DNA of 64,000 bases from Pachyseris speciosa (Eukaryota > Cnidaria > Anthozoa > Scleractinia > Pachyseridae): positions 1 to 64,000 of the forward strand of contig JAEMWC010000628.1 of the NCBI GenBank assembly GCA_016490735.1. Reading direction: 5' to 3'. The notes beneath the pieces are model-generated. The model saw only the letters and a program-made list of their open reading frames with translations, did no database searches and had not been told where the DNA came from. The position numbers were made by a program, and so were the translations under genes. Positions 1-8,362 of this stretch are shown one piece after another. Numbering within the stretch: the first letter of the stretch is position 1; each line of letters opens with the position of its first letter.

Positions 1-117
1 AGCGATTTCAAATGGTGTTTTCAACATCAGATAGGTTTGATCAATTTTCGATTCTTTCTGTTTTGGGATTCTCCTGATTTTCAACATCTTGGAAATTATT
101 GATTGCCATATAATATT

Positions 118-767
118 AATTAGATTAGAATCGCACCATAAAAATTTCTCTTGATTGTTTTCATCGGCTTGTCGACATAACAGAAGGAATAAGGTTTCTT
201 GGTGGTGCTTCAATGTATTTCTTCTTGTCAATTCCAAGCTCCTGTGCAATCAAGTTCCTTTCTCTTGAGGATGGGAAATCATAAAGGCAGAAGTGACTGC
301 AATTGAGTCTGATTGATTTTGGGCATCCATAGAATGATTGTGTGAGATATATGACTGAACAGTTCTTGTGTCTTCCCTGAATGAAATAGCTGATTATCTG
401 ATCTTGTTTCTTGTCAGTCACGAAATCATCAAAAACAACCAATCGCTGCAAATTTGTGTCTTTTATTTGTTCAACTGGCAATATCTCTTCTTGACTGCAA
501 ACCAAGGCAGGATATCCAATGTGACTGCTTATTTCATCATCATTACTTTCCGAAGATATTTGTACTTGTCTTGATCCAAATTTTTTGCATAAAGATGTAT
601 CTGATCATAATAAACCAATGGTTCCATAATCAGATGCATGAACAATGTTGTCTTTCCAGATCCAGAATTACCAGCCAGCAGCATCCTAAAGTGTCTTTTT
701 GCATATACGGATACAACTGTCTGAATGAATTCTTTAAACCCTGAATATCATAATTAGGGATTTCCAT
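118..767 (-). pseudogene. Polinton DNA-packaging ATPase (FtsK/HerA type), frameshifted
   Basis: This is the genome-packaging ATPase of Polintons and related double jelly-roll viruses, which pumps DNA into the capsid. On the minus strand the likely start is the ATG at 767-765. The Walker A motif GNSGSGKTT lies near 635-660. The Walker B segment LVVFDDFV lies near 420-445 in the open segment 505-161. At least two frame changes separate the N-terminus, the Walker A part and the Walker B part. The C-terminus changes frame again near 165, so its end is uncertain. It is divergent from the gene starting at 804 and shares a 36-bp intergenic promoter region with it. The length of about 215 residues is normal for the family. 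Confidence 0.8.
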
Positions 768-803
768 ATGTAAATAGTTTAGATTAGTCTAACACAATTG
801 TAT
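768..803. promoter_or_regulatory. Bidirectional promoter-like spacer with divergent TCTAA motifs
   Basis: The spacer between two divergent starts (767 leftward, 804 rightward) is only 36 bp. It contains TCTAAC at 788-793 for the rightward gene and TCTAAA on the minus strand at 778-783 for the ATPase. Each motif ends about 10 bases before its ATG. The motif recalls the TCTA late promoter described for Mavirus and CroV. A regulatory role is inferred. Confidence 0.5.
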
Positions 804-1637
804 ATGGATATAGAACGAATGAAAAGGCTTCTTAAAAGTGGAATTGAAGCTGGAAATAAAACTAGAGAAGTTCGTGATGTTATCAAGACTTATGAATACA
901 GAAAACAGGATGCTTATGATACAACATCAGAATTACTGAAACCCTCTATTGATGTCCAGAAGAGTGTGAAAGAAAGTGTCGACAAAAAACAGGATGAAGT
1001 TATTAAACAGTTGAAAAGAATCAAAAAGCCTTGACATCTGGTTTTGAAGATCTTATGCTGATGAACACGTTACCTGAATCAGTACCAATGAAACAACATT
1101 ACCAATTGATTACAAACCTAAAATGATGACTGAAACAGAAGCACCATATAAGTCGAATCTTGATAAAGGTTTTCACTTGAGGATATTAAACATACAGGAA
1201 TATAATTTGCCTCCTCCATCACAGATTTTAAATCATATATGGATGGTGAAATCGACATGACAAGTATGACAAAAATGATTGTAAATTAACCCAAGATGTT
1301 GGAAGAAAAAAAGCTCATCTATCACAAACCAAAACGAATAGGGATAAAAATAAAGAAAGATATATGAATTGACTCAAAGATCAAATTATGCAAAAGTACC
1401 GAAAAAGAATTGGCGCCGTTGAGGAAGGTGCATCAACTATTGGTTCAGGCATGGGTTCAAGGATGCATTTTTGGTGACATGCTTTCAAGACTACAGTTGC
1501 TTGGTGGATCTATTTCAGCCGGCAACAACAGCAAAAATGTTCAAAATGAATTCACAAAAATATTGCATACATTGAACAGACTGGGAATCCTGAAAACCGG
1601 TGAGTTGAATAAAATAATGATGAAATATCTAATGTAA
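804..1637 (+). pseudogene. Polinton conserved coiled-coil protein, broken
   Basis: The first segment (804-1034) encodes about 76 charged residues rich in Lys, Glu and Asp with helical, coiled-coil character, starting MDIERMKRLLK. Homologous-looking sequence then continues in other frames through 1,034-1,400. The final open segment ends at 1637 and contains the signature SISAGNNSKNVQNEFTKIL, a pattern I recognise as a conserved C-terminus of an uncharacterised Polinton protein. Several indels separate the pieces. The function is unknown. Its place beside the capsid genes suggests a virion or assembly role. The ATG at 804 is preferred because TCTAAC lies just upstream. Confidence 0.55.
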
Positions 1638-1643
1638 AAGTAT

Positions 1644-2427
1644 ATGACAGAAATTTCATTACGATTCAACAGTAAAAACAGAGACAAAATTGGTGTCAGC
1701 AAGAGTCATGATTTTGAAAAAAGATTCAATACACCTCTTAAATTAACGAATGATTTGAAATATGAAATGGCTGTGAATGTTATCAATATGACATACAGTT
1801 GGTACAATATCAGAGATATTTTTGGGAATAATCAAATGAAATACAGCTATGACAAAGGTGTAAACTGGGAAACAATAACATTCGTTAACGGGATGTATTC
1901 ATACGACGATATCAATAGTTACATTCATGAGTATATGAGAAAAATAGCCATGTACTGAATCCATCTGAAACAGACAAATCAAAATTCAAGTATGGTATTA
2001 AATGTAATTTCGTTTTTCAACATATCGCATTTTGATTGAACTCAATGAAAATTATCGTGTGGATCTGAGAAATCTTGATTTCAGAAAACTTATCGGTTTC
2101 GATTCAAAATTAGTTTCAGCCACAGAATATGGAACAAATCTACCTGATATTACAAGAGGAGTAGATGAAATTTATATCAATTGTGATATGGTGATAGATA
2201 GCATTGTTGATGGAAATAGCACAAATACAATCGCAGTTATTCCAGTCACAGATCTCGTTAGAAGTTTACCTTTCACTTACAAACCTCGTTTTCTTTCATG
2301 GAATCCTGTCTCAACACATAATATCAGCTCAATACGCTTTTATGTCACAGACTCTTCTAGAGCTCCAGTCGATTTAAATGGGATAGATTGGTATATTGAG
2401 TTATTCTTGAGAGGGACAGAATTATAA
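1644..2427 (+). pseudogene. Penton-like minor capsid protein (single jelly-roll), frameshifted
   Basis: The predicted minor capsid (penton) protein would form the vertex capsomers of the virion. The N-terminal half (1644-1958) starts MTEISLRFNSKNRD. The C-terminal half (about 2010-2427) ends with the beta-rich segment PFTYKPRFLSWNPV followed by VDLNGIDWYIELFL, a pattern typical of the Polinton minor capsid C-terminus. Two single-base changes near 1,950 and 2,015 separate the halves, so the full product would be about 260 residues. The second Polinton keeps a homologous C-terminal half at 14,236-14,591. The assignment rests on gene order and the C-terminal pattern. Confidence 0.6.
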
Positions 2428-2439
2428 ACCTAATAGTAT

Positions 2440-2681
2440 ATGAAACGGTTTGAGTTTAAAAAATATGAACAACATGGTGAAGGTATTGTGACTGATATGA
2501 TCAAAACAGCTGGAAAAAAAGCAGCCACAACAATTGGTGAACATGCTGGCAAAAAAGCTGGTGACAAAATCATAGAACTTTTGAAAAAGAGAAAAGTGGA
2601 AACAAGAGTGGAACTGAGAGTGTGAGCCAGACTGGTGGTTTAATCAAAAGAAAGAGAGGTCGACCACGTAAAATAAAATAA
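2440..2681 (+). pseudogene. Small basic AT-hook protein, probable core/minor virion protein, frameshifted
   Basis: This small Lys-rich protein begins MKRFEFKKYEQHGEG, has an alanine/lysine helix (GKKAATTIGEHAGKKAGDK) and, after a one-base frame change near 2,597, ends with the AT-hook KRKRGRPRKIK. That composition suits a DNA-binding virion core protein; this is inferred, not a recognised family. It sits between the penton-like gene and the MCP gene. A positional counterpart with a similar GEKTGQLLGEKIYDRF helix lies at 14,647-15,009 in the second Polinton. Confidence 0.5.
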
Positions 2682-2687
2682 CTTTTA

Positions 2688-2703
2688 TCTAACACAATAA
2701 TAT
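2688..2703 (+). promoter_or_regulatory. TCTAAC...TATATG motif before the MCP gene
   Basis: TCTAAC at 2688-2693 lies 10 bases before the MCP ATG at 2704 in AT-only sequence. It matches the same arrangement before several other genes of this element. Confidence 0.5.
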
Positions 2704-3981
2704 ATGTCAAACTATCGTGACTCAAAATATATCGAAAGATATGAAGATGTAGTGTTCGAACTAGAGACAGCACTTAATACTGTAGTAGCAAATAATGCTC
2801 ATCAGAGGAAAACAGGTTACCGTTTCGTTGTTGATAACAGTGGAGAGACTACACCATTTGACTGGTATAATGCCCGTTTAATGTTATTTTCATTGTAAAA
2901 AAGCTTGCAGATGGAGCTGACATTGCTGCTGCAGATCGAAATGGTATTGTTAATTCAGTTCACGCTCTTATTAACACCATTAATGTAAAATGAATGGTCT
3001 TGATGTTTATGAATGCCGAGATGCTAACCAAGCCACAAATATTAAGTCATTGCTTGAGTATTCACAGGGTTATGCTGTAAGTCAGGGAACCAATGAGTTC
3101 TTCTATCTTGACACCAGCAGAGGTGCTGAAAACAGAGTGGCACAAGCTGCTTATAACAAAGGATTCTCAGATCGTAAAGCACTATTGAATGGTGGTGGTG
3201 AAGTAAATGCAGAGATAGCATTGAACAGATACGGTTTTTTCAAGAGCTTTTGGGATGAACTTATGCCTAACTCAAAAATAGAGTTGAACCTGACACTTGA
3301 GAGTGATGCCAATTTATTTGGCAAGCTACTGATGAATGTCGTGTGGTACTAACTAAATTCCAGCTAATTGTTCCTCGCATTTTTTCAATTCTGCGGGAAA
3401 GTCCTTATACATGAGCAAGTATCTTGACAACAGAAAGTGGACTTACATGAAAGAATTGATTGAGAGAGGCAATTCAACAAGACAACAGACTGCCAATTTC
3501 GTATTTCCACAGCAATAAACAAACCCAGGCATGTCTTTGTATTCATCATCAATGATGCCAATGATGCATCTCAGACAGCCAATAAATTTCTCTATAACAC
3601 ATTCTCAGTTGCAAATAACCGAACTTTGACTGATTGTTATCTTGAGGTTGGCAATGGAAATGATTATCCAGAGCTTCGTTATAAACCTCAACTGAACCAA
3701 CAAGAGTATTTAGAGATGTTTTGAAATATGTTCAAGCTGTAAATGATTTCAGTGAAAGTACCCTTCTTAACAGGGGCAATTTCGGTACAATATTCCCTTT
3801 TGTTTATTTCGATCTGACAAAACAGAAACAGGATATCAAAGATGGAATGACAAAACTGACTTTCAAATACACTTTGAGTGCTGCAACAAATGCTGATTAC
3901 AGTGTGTATGCACTGGTCCTCTATGAGCAGGATATTGAGATGAGAAAGACTGATGGAAAATTAATTCTGAGATCAATGTAA
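2704..3981 (+). pseudogene. Double jelly-roll major capsid protein (MCP), multiply frameshifted
   Basis: This is the major capsid protein of the Polinton virion; its trimers form the hexon-like shell. The N-terminus (2704-2898) starts MSNYRDSKYIERYED and contains TPFDWYNARL. The middle (2990-3352) contains NEFFYLDTS and the C-terminus (3721-3981) contains IFPFVYFDLTKQKQD, the most family-typical stretch. Total length of about 426 codons fits the family. I count roughly six or seven frame changes, near 2,885, 2,988, 3,340, 3,390, 3,510 and 3,700, all looking like single-base indels. The homologue in the second Polinton aligns along its whole length and has fewer breaks, but a 7.4-kb insertion. 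Confidence 0.8.
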
Positions 3982-4079
3982 ATTAAATAATTAATTGGAA
4001 ATAATTAATTGAATTAAATAAATTAAATAAATTAAATGATTGTTTGTATTAAATACAATTTAGTATAAACATATATTAT

Positions 4080-4928
4080 ATGACTACTTATCATCCTCAT
4101 GGAGTGAAACTTTCACAGGGTCAGAAACAAAAGCTAGCAAAAGCTTATGCAACAAATTCGCCTGTAACAATCAGGTTGACACATAGTGAATTGTCTGGAA
4201 ATGATCAACTAATGTTGACTAAGACACAAATCAACAAACTGATGAAATCAAGAAGATCAGGAAAGGTTCAGACATCAAAATATCAAAATCACAAATCAGA
4301 AAAGCTGTTGTAGAAGGAGGTTCTCTTTGGTCCAGTCTTTTTTCACTTGGAACAAGACTATTGCCTTATGCAGGTAAAGCAGTAGCTAAAGCGGCTCCAG
4401 CATTGGCTACAGGTGCTCTTTCTTCATTAGCAAGTCTCGGCATTGATAAACTATTTGGAAAGAAACAAAAAGGAGGATTCATTATTCCCAATAAAACTTT
4501 CCCCAACTATTGAATTTTAGAAATTTATTGAATGTGAGACAAATGGCTGATCTTATAAATGCGATGCAGTCTGGTGGACAACTTGCTATCAAACCAACAA
4601 AAGCTCAGACTGGAAAGGGTATTGGAACAATACTGGCGAGTATCGGATCCCATTAGCCATTGATGCAGTCAAGGGTTATTTGGAAAAGGTTTGCATGTTG
4701 AAAGCAGCCGTCCAAGACGGTCAATACCTGTTCATGTTCCAGATGACATTGTACCCAGAAAGAAAAGTGGGAAACATGCTATGATTCCATGGCAATCCCC
4801 TCCTGTTTTTGGTACATGGGATAACCCAATCGGTTATGGAATGAAAAAAAAAAAGAAAAGGAAAAGGACTTCTACTGGGCAAAAACAGTCCATTCAATTC
4901 AATCCCCATACTAGGAACCATTTTGTAA
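4080..4928 (+). pseudogene. pX/pVI-like minor virion protein, frameshifted
   Basis: A conserved Polinton virion protein, which I would compare with adenovirus pVI/pX-type membrane-active proteins by position only. The N-terminus contains SPVTIRLTHSELSGND and LMLTKTQINKL. Frame changes follow near 4,280, 4,500-4,640 and in the A-run at 4,841-4,860. The middle is Ala/Gly/Leu-rich (AKAAPALATGALSSLASLG) and could be membrane-interacting. A PVFGTWDNPIGYG segment precedes a Lys/Arg stretch, and the gene ends NSPFNSIPILGTIL at 4928. The intact homologue at 23,857-24,654 is 265 residues. The last about 88 bases overlap the protease reading frame. Confidence 0.6.
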
Positions 4929-5376
4929 ACAAACCCTTATCCAACTTTGATTTAATCAATTGGGTTAAACAACTTGGAATAAAACATTTCAGAGGAGTAT
5001 TTTCAAGAGACAATCTGCCGAGACAAATCAAAAACAATGAATGTGGGATAGTCAATCTTGATTCCAAAATTGGACCTGGTACTCACTGGGTATGTTATCG
5101 AATTGGTGATAGATCTGTGAATACTTTGACTCATTTGGTTTAATGATGCCAACAGAAGTACAGAAATACATGGCTACAAGTGGAAAACAACTTGAATACT
5201 CTGGAGATGAGATACAAGAAAGAGATTCAGTCTTGTGTGGATATTGGTGTTTGTACTATCTTCTCGAGAGACAAAATGGGAGATCCATTCTTAATACAAT
5301 ACATAATGCTGAATTTGATCCAACAGACACAAGGGTCAATCACAGGTTTATCATAAATTATTTCAAGAATATCTAA
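4841..5376 (+). pseudogene. Adenovirus-type cysteine protease, one frameshift
   Basis: This is the maturation protease (C5/Ulp1-like fold) that cleaves capsid precursors. The ATG at 4841 gives a Lys/Arg-rich start. The catalytic core follows: PLSNFDLINWVKQLG, then GPGTHWVCY with the catalytic His, FDSFG with the acidic residue, and IQERDSVLCGYWC with the oxyanion Gln and nucleophile Cys. A one-base frame change near 5,118 separates the His part (open to 5143) from the Asp/Cys part (5143-5376). All catalytic residues are present across the two frames, and the length of about 178 residues fits. The N-terminus overlaps the end of the pX-like gene. Confidence 0.85.
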
Positions 5377-5385
5377 CTAAATTAT
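5372..5385 (+). promoter_or_regulatory. TCTAAC...TATATG motif before small ORF
   Basis: TCTAAC at 5372-5377 overlaps the protease stop codon and lies 8 bases before the ATG at 5386. Confidence 0.45.
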
Positions 5386-5526
5386 ATGGAAACAATTATT
5401 GTGCAAGTTGTTGGAACACCTGTTGTAGTTCGTAATGACAAGATAATGATAGTACTCAAGAACCAATTCGGCGAAGATGTTATAATAATATGTGAAGTGA
5501 AACAAGTTTTTAAAGAAAATATCTAA
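5386..5526 (+). CDS. Small hypothetical protein, 46 aa
   Basis: This short ORF starts METIIVQVVGTPVVV and ends KQVFKENI. It is rich in Val and Ile with alternating hydrophobic residues, suggesting a small beta-rich fold. It is too short for family assignment. It is supported by the TCTAAC...TATATG arrangement directly upstream and by tight packing between the protease and zinc-ribbon genes. I found no clear counterpart in the second Polinton. Confidence 0.4.
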   Translation: METIIVQVVGTPVVVRNDKIMIVLKNQFGEDVIIICEVKQVFKENI

Positions 5527-5538
5527 CTTATATGTATA
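5522..5538 (+). promoter_or_regulatory. TCTAAC motif before the zinc-ribbon gene
   Basis: TCTAAC at 5522-5527 overlaps the preceding stop codon. It precedes a short out-of-frame ATG at 5533 and the zinc-ribbon ATG at 5539. Confidence 0.4.
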
Positions 5539-5697
5539 ATGGTGAAATCATATTGTGTTAAACAGAAGAAAGTCACTGAATGTGTACCAGGAAGTGAAAG
5601 ATATCAAAAGACAAAAAATGGTCGAACTGTGATGAAATGTACTTGTGCTGAATGTGGAATCACAAAGACTAAATTTGTCAGAAATCGGGGAAACTGA
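5539..5697 (+). CDS. Small zinc-ribbon-like protein, 52 aa
   Basis: The ORF starts MVKSYCVKQKKVTECVPGS, has a central KNGRTVMKC, and ends with CTCAECGITKTKFV. The layout of an N-terminal YCVK, a GR turn and a C-terminal C-x-C-x2-CG-x2-K-x-(K)FV resembles the small DUF5679-type zinc ribbon found in large DNA viruses and Polinton-like elements. One of the usual N-terminal cysteines (after YCVK) is Gln here. A close homologue lies at about 25,217-25,376, which supports real coding. The function is unknown. Confidence 0.6.
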   Translation: MVKSYCVKQKKVTECVPGSERYQKTKNGRTVMKCTCAECGITKTKFVRNRGN

Positions 5698-5741
5698 ATA
5701 GCCCGTCTGAAGGGGCGGGCATACTAGATTCAGCCGCAGAT

Positions 5742-6380
5742 ATGGCGCTAACAGGATTCTTAGAACATGGAGTCCCTTATTTAGCGAAGAAGGGTGTTGA
5801 AATGGGTAGATATTATGCATCAGAAGCAATGAGAAATCCAAAGCTGCAAAAGAAATTAATTGACAAAGGACTTTCCCTCGCAAAGCCTGCAATCACAAAG
5901 GTTGGGTCAGAAGCTTTGAAACAACTCTCAACAAAAGTGAGACCAAATATTCTTTACAAAACAGATATCAAAGGATTAGATTATGGCGGTGCTATTGACA
6001 TTCATAAGGTTATTGGCAAGCTTCCTAAACCAAAAAGTGGATGGACACCCGGAAAGTATAAATACATGGGACCTTATAATCCTCTCGATAAACAGTTAGA
6101 GTATGATAAAAACACAGGTGAGGTCACAAAATGGAATGTCCTGCCTTACAATAAAGTAGATGAAATAGCAGCTTATCATGATATTTGTTATGATATGGGA
6201 AAAAATAAAGGTGAATGTGATAGAACAATGGTCGAGTCACTAGATCAAATACCATATGGTGAGATGCCAAAATGGGGTCAAACAGCTAGATTCTTAATTG
6301 ACAAAAAACAGAAACTTGGTCTCGGTGTTTCAAAAAACGGAAAAAGCCGTCGAGTGAAGAAAACTGGCAAGAAAAACTAG
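5742..6380 (+). CDS. Phospholipase A2 domain protein (parvovirus VP1-like)
   Basis: A 212-residue open frame. Residues 1-75 form a helical N-terminus (GVPYLAKKGVEMGRYYASEA). The PLA2 domain follows: YMGPYNPLDKQ corresponds to the Ca-binding loop region and DEIAAYHDICYDMGKN contains the HDxxY catalytic motif. This arrangement is known from parvovirus VP1 unique regions, where the lipase opens endosomal membranes during entry; a similar role here is inferred. The tail (residues 190-212) is Lys-rich. The frame ends at 6380 while the integrase frame is already open from 6302. A slippery A AAA AAC at 6332-6338 in correct register suggests a -1 frameshift fusion. The homologue in the second Polinton is at 25,395-28,293. 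Confidence 0.8.
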   Translation: MALTGFLEHGVPYLAKKGVEMGRYYASEAMRNPKLQKKLIDKGLSLAKPAITKVGSEALKQLSTKVRPNILYKTDIKGLDYGGAIDIHKVIGKLPKPKSGWTPGKYKYMGPYNPLDKQLEYDKNTGEVTKWNVLPYNKVDEIAAYHDICYDMGKNKGECDRTMVESLDQIPYGEMPKWGQTARFLIDKKQKLGLGVSKNGKSRRVKKTGKKN

Positions 6381-7299
6381 CTGATGAATTACATGCACCC
6401 ATAAAACGAAATTTCACTCGGCGGCGTGTGATTGTAAATAAAATTGATGAAATATGGGCAAGTGATCTAGTTGAAATGCAACAGTTCAGTAAATGGAATA
6501 AAGGTTATCGATATCTTCTTATGGTTATTGATGTCTTCAGCAAATATGGTTGGATTGTCCCATTGAAGGATAAGAAAGGTGAATCTGTCACTGAAGCATT
6601 CAAAACAATATTCAAGGAAGGCAGAAAACCACAGTATTTATGGGTCGACAAGGGAAAAGAGTTTTACAACAAACACTTGAAGGACTTGCTAGAGAAACAT
6701 AGTGTACAGATGTACTCAACTGAGAATGAAGAGAAGTCATCAGTAGTTGAAAGATGGAATAGGGCAATTAAATCCAAAATGTGGAAGCAGTTCACTGTTC
6801 AAGGTAATACACAGTATTTAGACATGTTACCAAAATTAGTGAAACAGTATAATAATACCAAACATTCAAGCATAAAGATGACACCCGTTGAAGCATCTGA
6901 TAAGAGGAATGAAGGAACTGTTTACTTCAATTTGTATGGTGATATGAAAACATTAAAACAGAAACCGAAATTCAAAATAGGTGATAAGGTTCGAATATCT
7001 AAGTATAAACGGAATGTGTTCGACAAGGGCTATACACCAAATTGGACTGAAGAAGTGTTTACAGTTGATAAGATCCAGTACACTAATCCAATAACATACA
7101 AATAAAGGATCTCAACGATGAAGATATTGAAGGGAGTTTTTATGAAGCTGAATTATTGAAAGCCAGACAGGATGTATTCCGTATTGATAAAGTCATTCGC
7201 AGAGATTACAAGAAGAAACAAGCTTTGGTGAAGTGGAAGGGTTACAGTGACGAATTTAACAGTTGGATACGGTTCAAGGATTTAAAAGACATATTATAA
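6302..7299 (+). pseudogene. Polinton integrase (DDE, retroviral type) with C-terminal chromodomain; one frameshift
   Basis: This integrase inserts the element into host DNA. The frame opens after a TGA at 6299-6301 and has no ATG before 6476, although the conserved N-terminal sequence (ADELHAPIKRNF, RRRVIVNKIDEIW) begins well before it, around 6,355. The core shows ASDLVEM, LWVDKGKEFYN and YSTENEEKSSVVERWNRA, giving D, D and E. A KPKFKIGDKVRISKYK SH3-like segment follows. A one-base shift near 7,103 leads to a chromodomain (FRIDKVIRRDYKKKQ, VKWKGYSDEFNSW) ending at 7299. The missing start codon and the slippery site in the PLA2 gene suggest translation as a frameshift fusion. Confidence 0.85.
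6332..6338 (+). promoter_or_regulatory. Candidate -1 frameshift slippery heptamer A AAA AAC
   Basis: In the PLA2 frame the codons read tcA AAA AAC, the exact X XXY YYZ register. A -1 slip enters the integrase frame, which is open from 6302 and runs on past the PLA2 stop at 6380. The second Polinton has the same heptamer at the same place, one base out of register. Confidence 0.5.
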
Positions 7300-7448
7300 A
7301 GAGAAAATTATCTAACATATATGTGAGTAGACCCTACAGTAGTACATACTGTCATTTGCTATTATGTAGCCAAGAATATTATTATTCCTGACTATATTTA
7401 AACACATGTTGAAAATGAATTAAAAAAATAAATTACTATAATATACAA
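7300..7448. other. AT-rich intergenic spacer with orphan TCTAAC-ATG
   Basis: TCTAAC at 7311-7316 lies 4 bases before an ATG at 7321 that is followed at once by TGA. Either a small gene was lost here or only the promoter remains. The rest is AT-rich with no recognisable coding. Confidence 0.4.
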
Positions 7449-8330
7449 ATGCAAAAATATTCCTACAATAATAAAGAATTGGATGTATCAATAGATTGTT
7501 ATCTTGATGACAACAATGAGATTTGGTTCAGAGGTAGAGACATAGCTTCTATTCTTGACTATAAAAATCCACAAAAAGCAATCAAGGATCATGTTTTATC
7601 TGATGATAGAATCTTAAGAGACCACAAAATCAGCATAAATTCACGATGTAACAAAATGGTCCCTCGTGATGAGGCCACTGATTCACGATGTAACAAAACG
7701 TTACCTCGTGCTGAGGCCACTGATTCACGATGTAACGAAACGTTACCTCGTGCTGAGACCATTGAAAAAACTTTCAAATGTTTTTTTATAAATGAATCAG
7801 GACTTTATTCACTAATACTGTCCTCTAAAAAACAGGAAGCAGTAAAATTCAAACATTGGGTTACATCGAAAGTATTACCATCAATCAGGAAACAGGGATA
7901 TTACAAACAGTTCAATGACAGAAGCAATAATATGCTGATGATTGAAAGTGAAGATGATCTGCACTACAAGATTGTGTCATTCATCAGAAAGAAATATGAA
8001 GACGCATTAATGGTGGCGGGATTAGGTGAAAATCAAATAAGCCCGAACATGAGAATCAGAAGTTATAAGAAAGGATATATGGCTGGACAATGTGATTTAA
8101 TGCTAATGAATCCCACAAGAAAATACAATGCTCTTTGTCTTGAATTTAAAAGCCCAACAGGTGTGTATAAAGTGTCAGACAAACAGTCTGATATGAAGCT
8201 AATGTATGAGAAAAACAAATGCAAATACCTCATGAGCAATAGTTTTGAAGACTTGATTCATGAAATAACTAAACACTTAGAAGAAAGCAAATTATACTTA
8301 TCAAGAAGGAAAGATTTAAAAGAAAATTAA
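7449..8330 (+). CDS. Bro-N domain protein with C-terminal nuclease-like (VRR-NUC/PD-(D/E)XK) region
   Basis: An intact 293-residue frame. The N-terminal Bro-N domain contains EIWFRGRDIASILDYKNPQK near residues 27-46 and continues after an internal insert with FINESGLYSLILSSKKQEA and KHWVTSKVLPSIRKQGY. Bro-N proteins are DNA-binding proteins of baculoviruses, phages and other DNA viruses. Residues of about 63-106 are three copies of a 14-residue repeat (DSRCNKTLPRAEAT), encoded by 42-bp tandem DNA. The C-terminus has GYMAGQCDLMLMN, LEFKSPTG and SDKQ, matching the D, ExK and Q layout of VRR-NUC-type nucleases. It lies between the integrase and polymerase. The second Polinton has a different gene here. 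Confidence 0.75.
   Translation: MQKYSYNNKELDVSIDCYLDDNNEIWFRGRDIASILDYKNPQKAIKDHVLSDDRILRDHKISINSRCNKMVPRDEATDSRCNKTLPRAEATDSRCNETLPRAETIEKTFKCFFINESGLYSLILSSKKQEAVKFKHWVTSKVLPSIRKQGYYKQFNDRSNNMLMIESEDDLHYKIVSFIRKKYEDALMVAGLGENQISPNMRIRSYKKGYMAGQCDLMLMNPTRKYNALCLEFKSPTGVYKVSDKQSDMKLMYEKNKCKYLMSNSFEDLIHEITKHLEESKLYLSRRKDLKEN
7637..7767 (+). repeat. 42-bp coding tandem repeat, 3 copies
   Basis: Three adjacent units of ATTCACGATGTAACAAAA... preserve the reading frame inside the Bro-N gene. Units 2 and 3 are nearly identical and unit 1 is more diverged. Confidence 0.85.
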
Positions 8331-8362
8331 ATTGATTTAAAAATAAAATATATAGATTATAT

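Noticed and set aside
4721..4921. Minus-strand ORF opposite the pX/protease junction
   Set aside because: Shadow of two recognised plus-strand frames.
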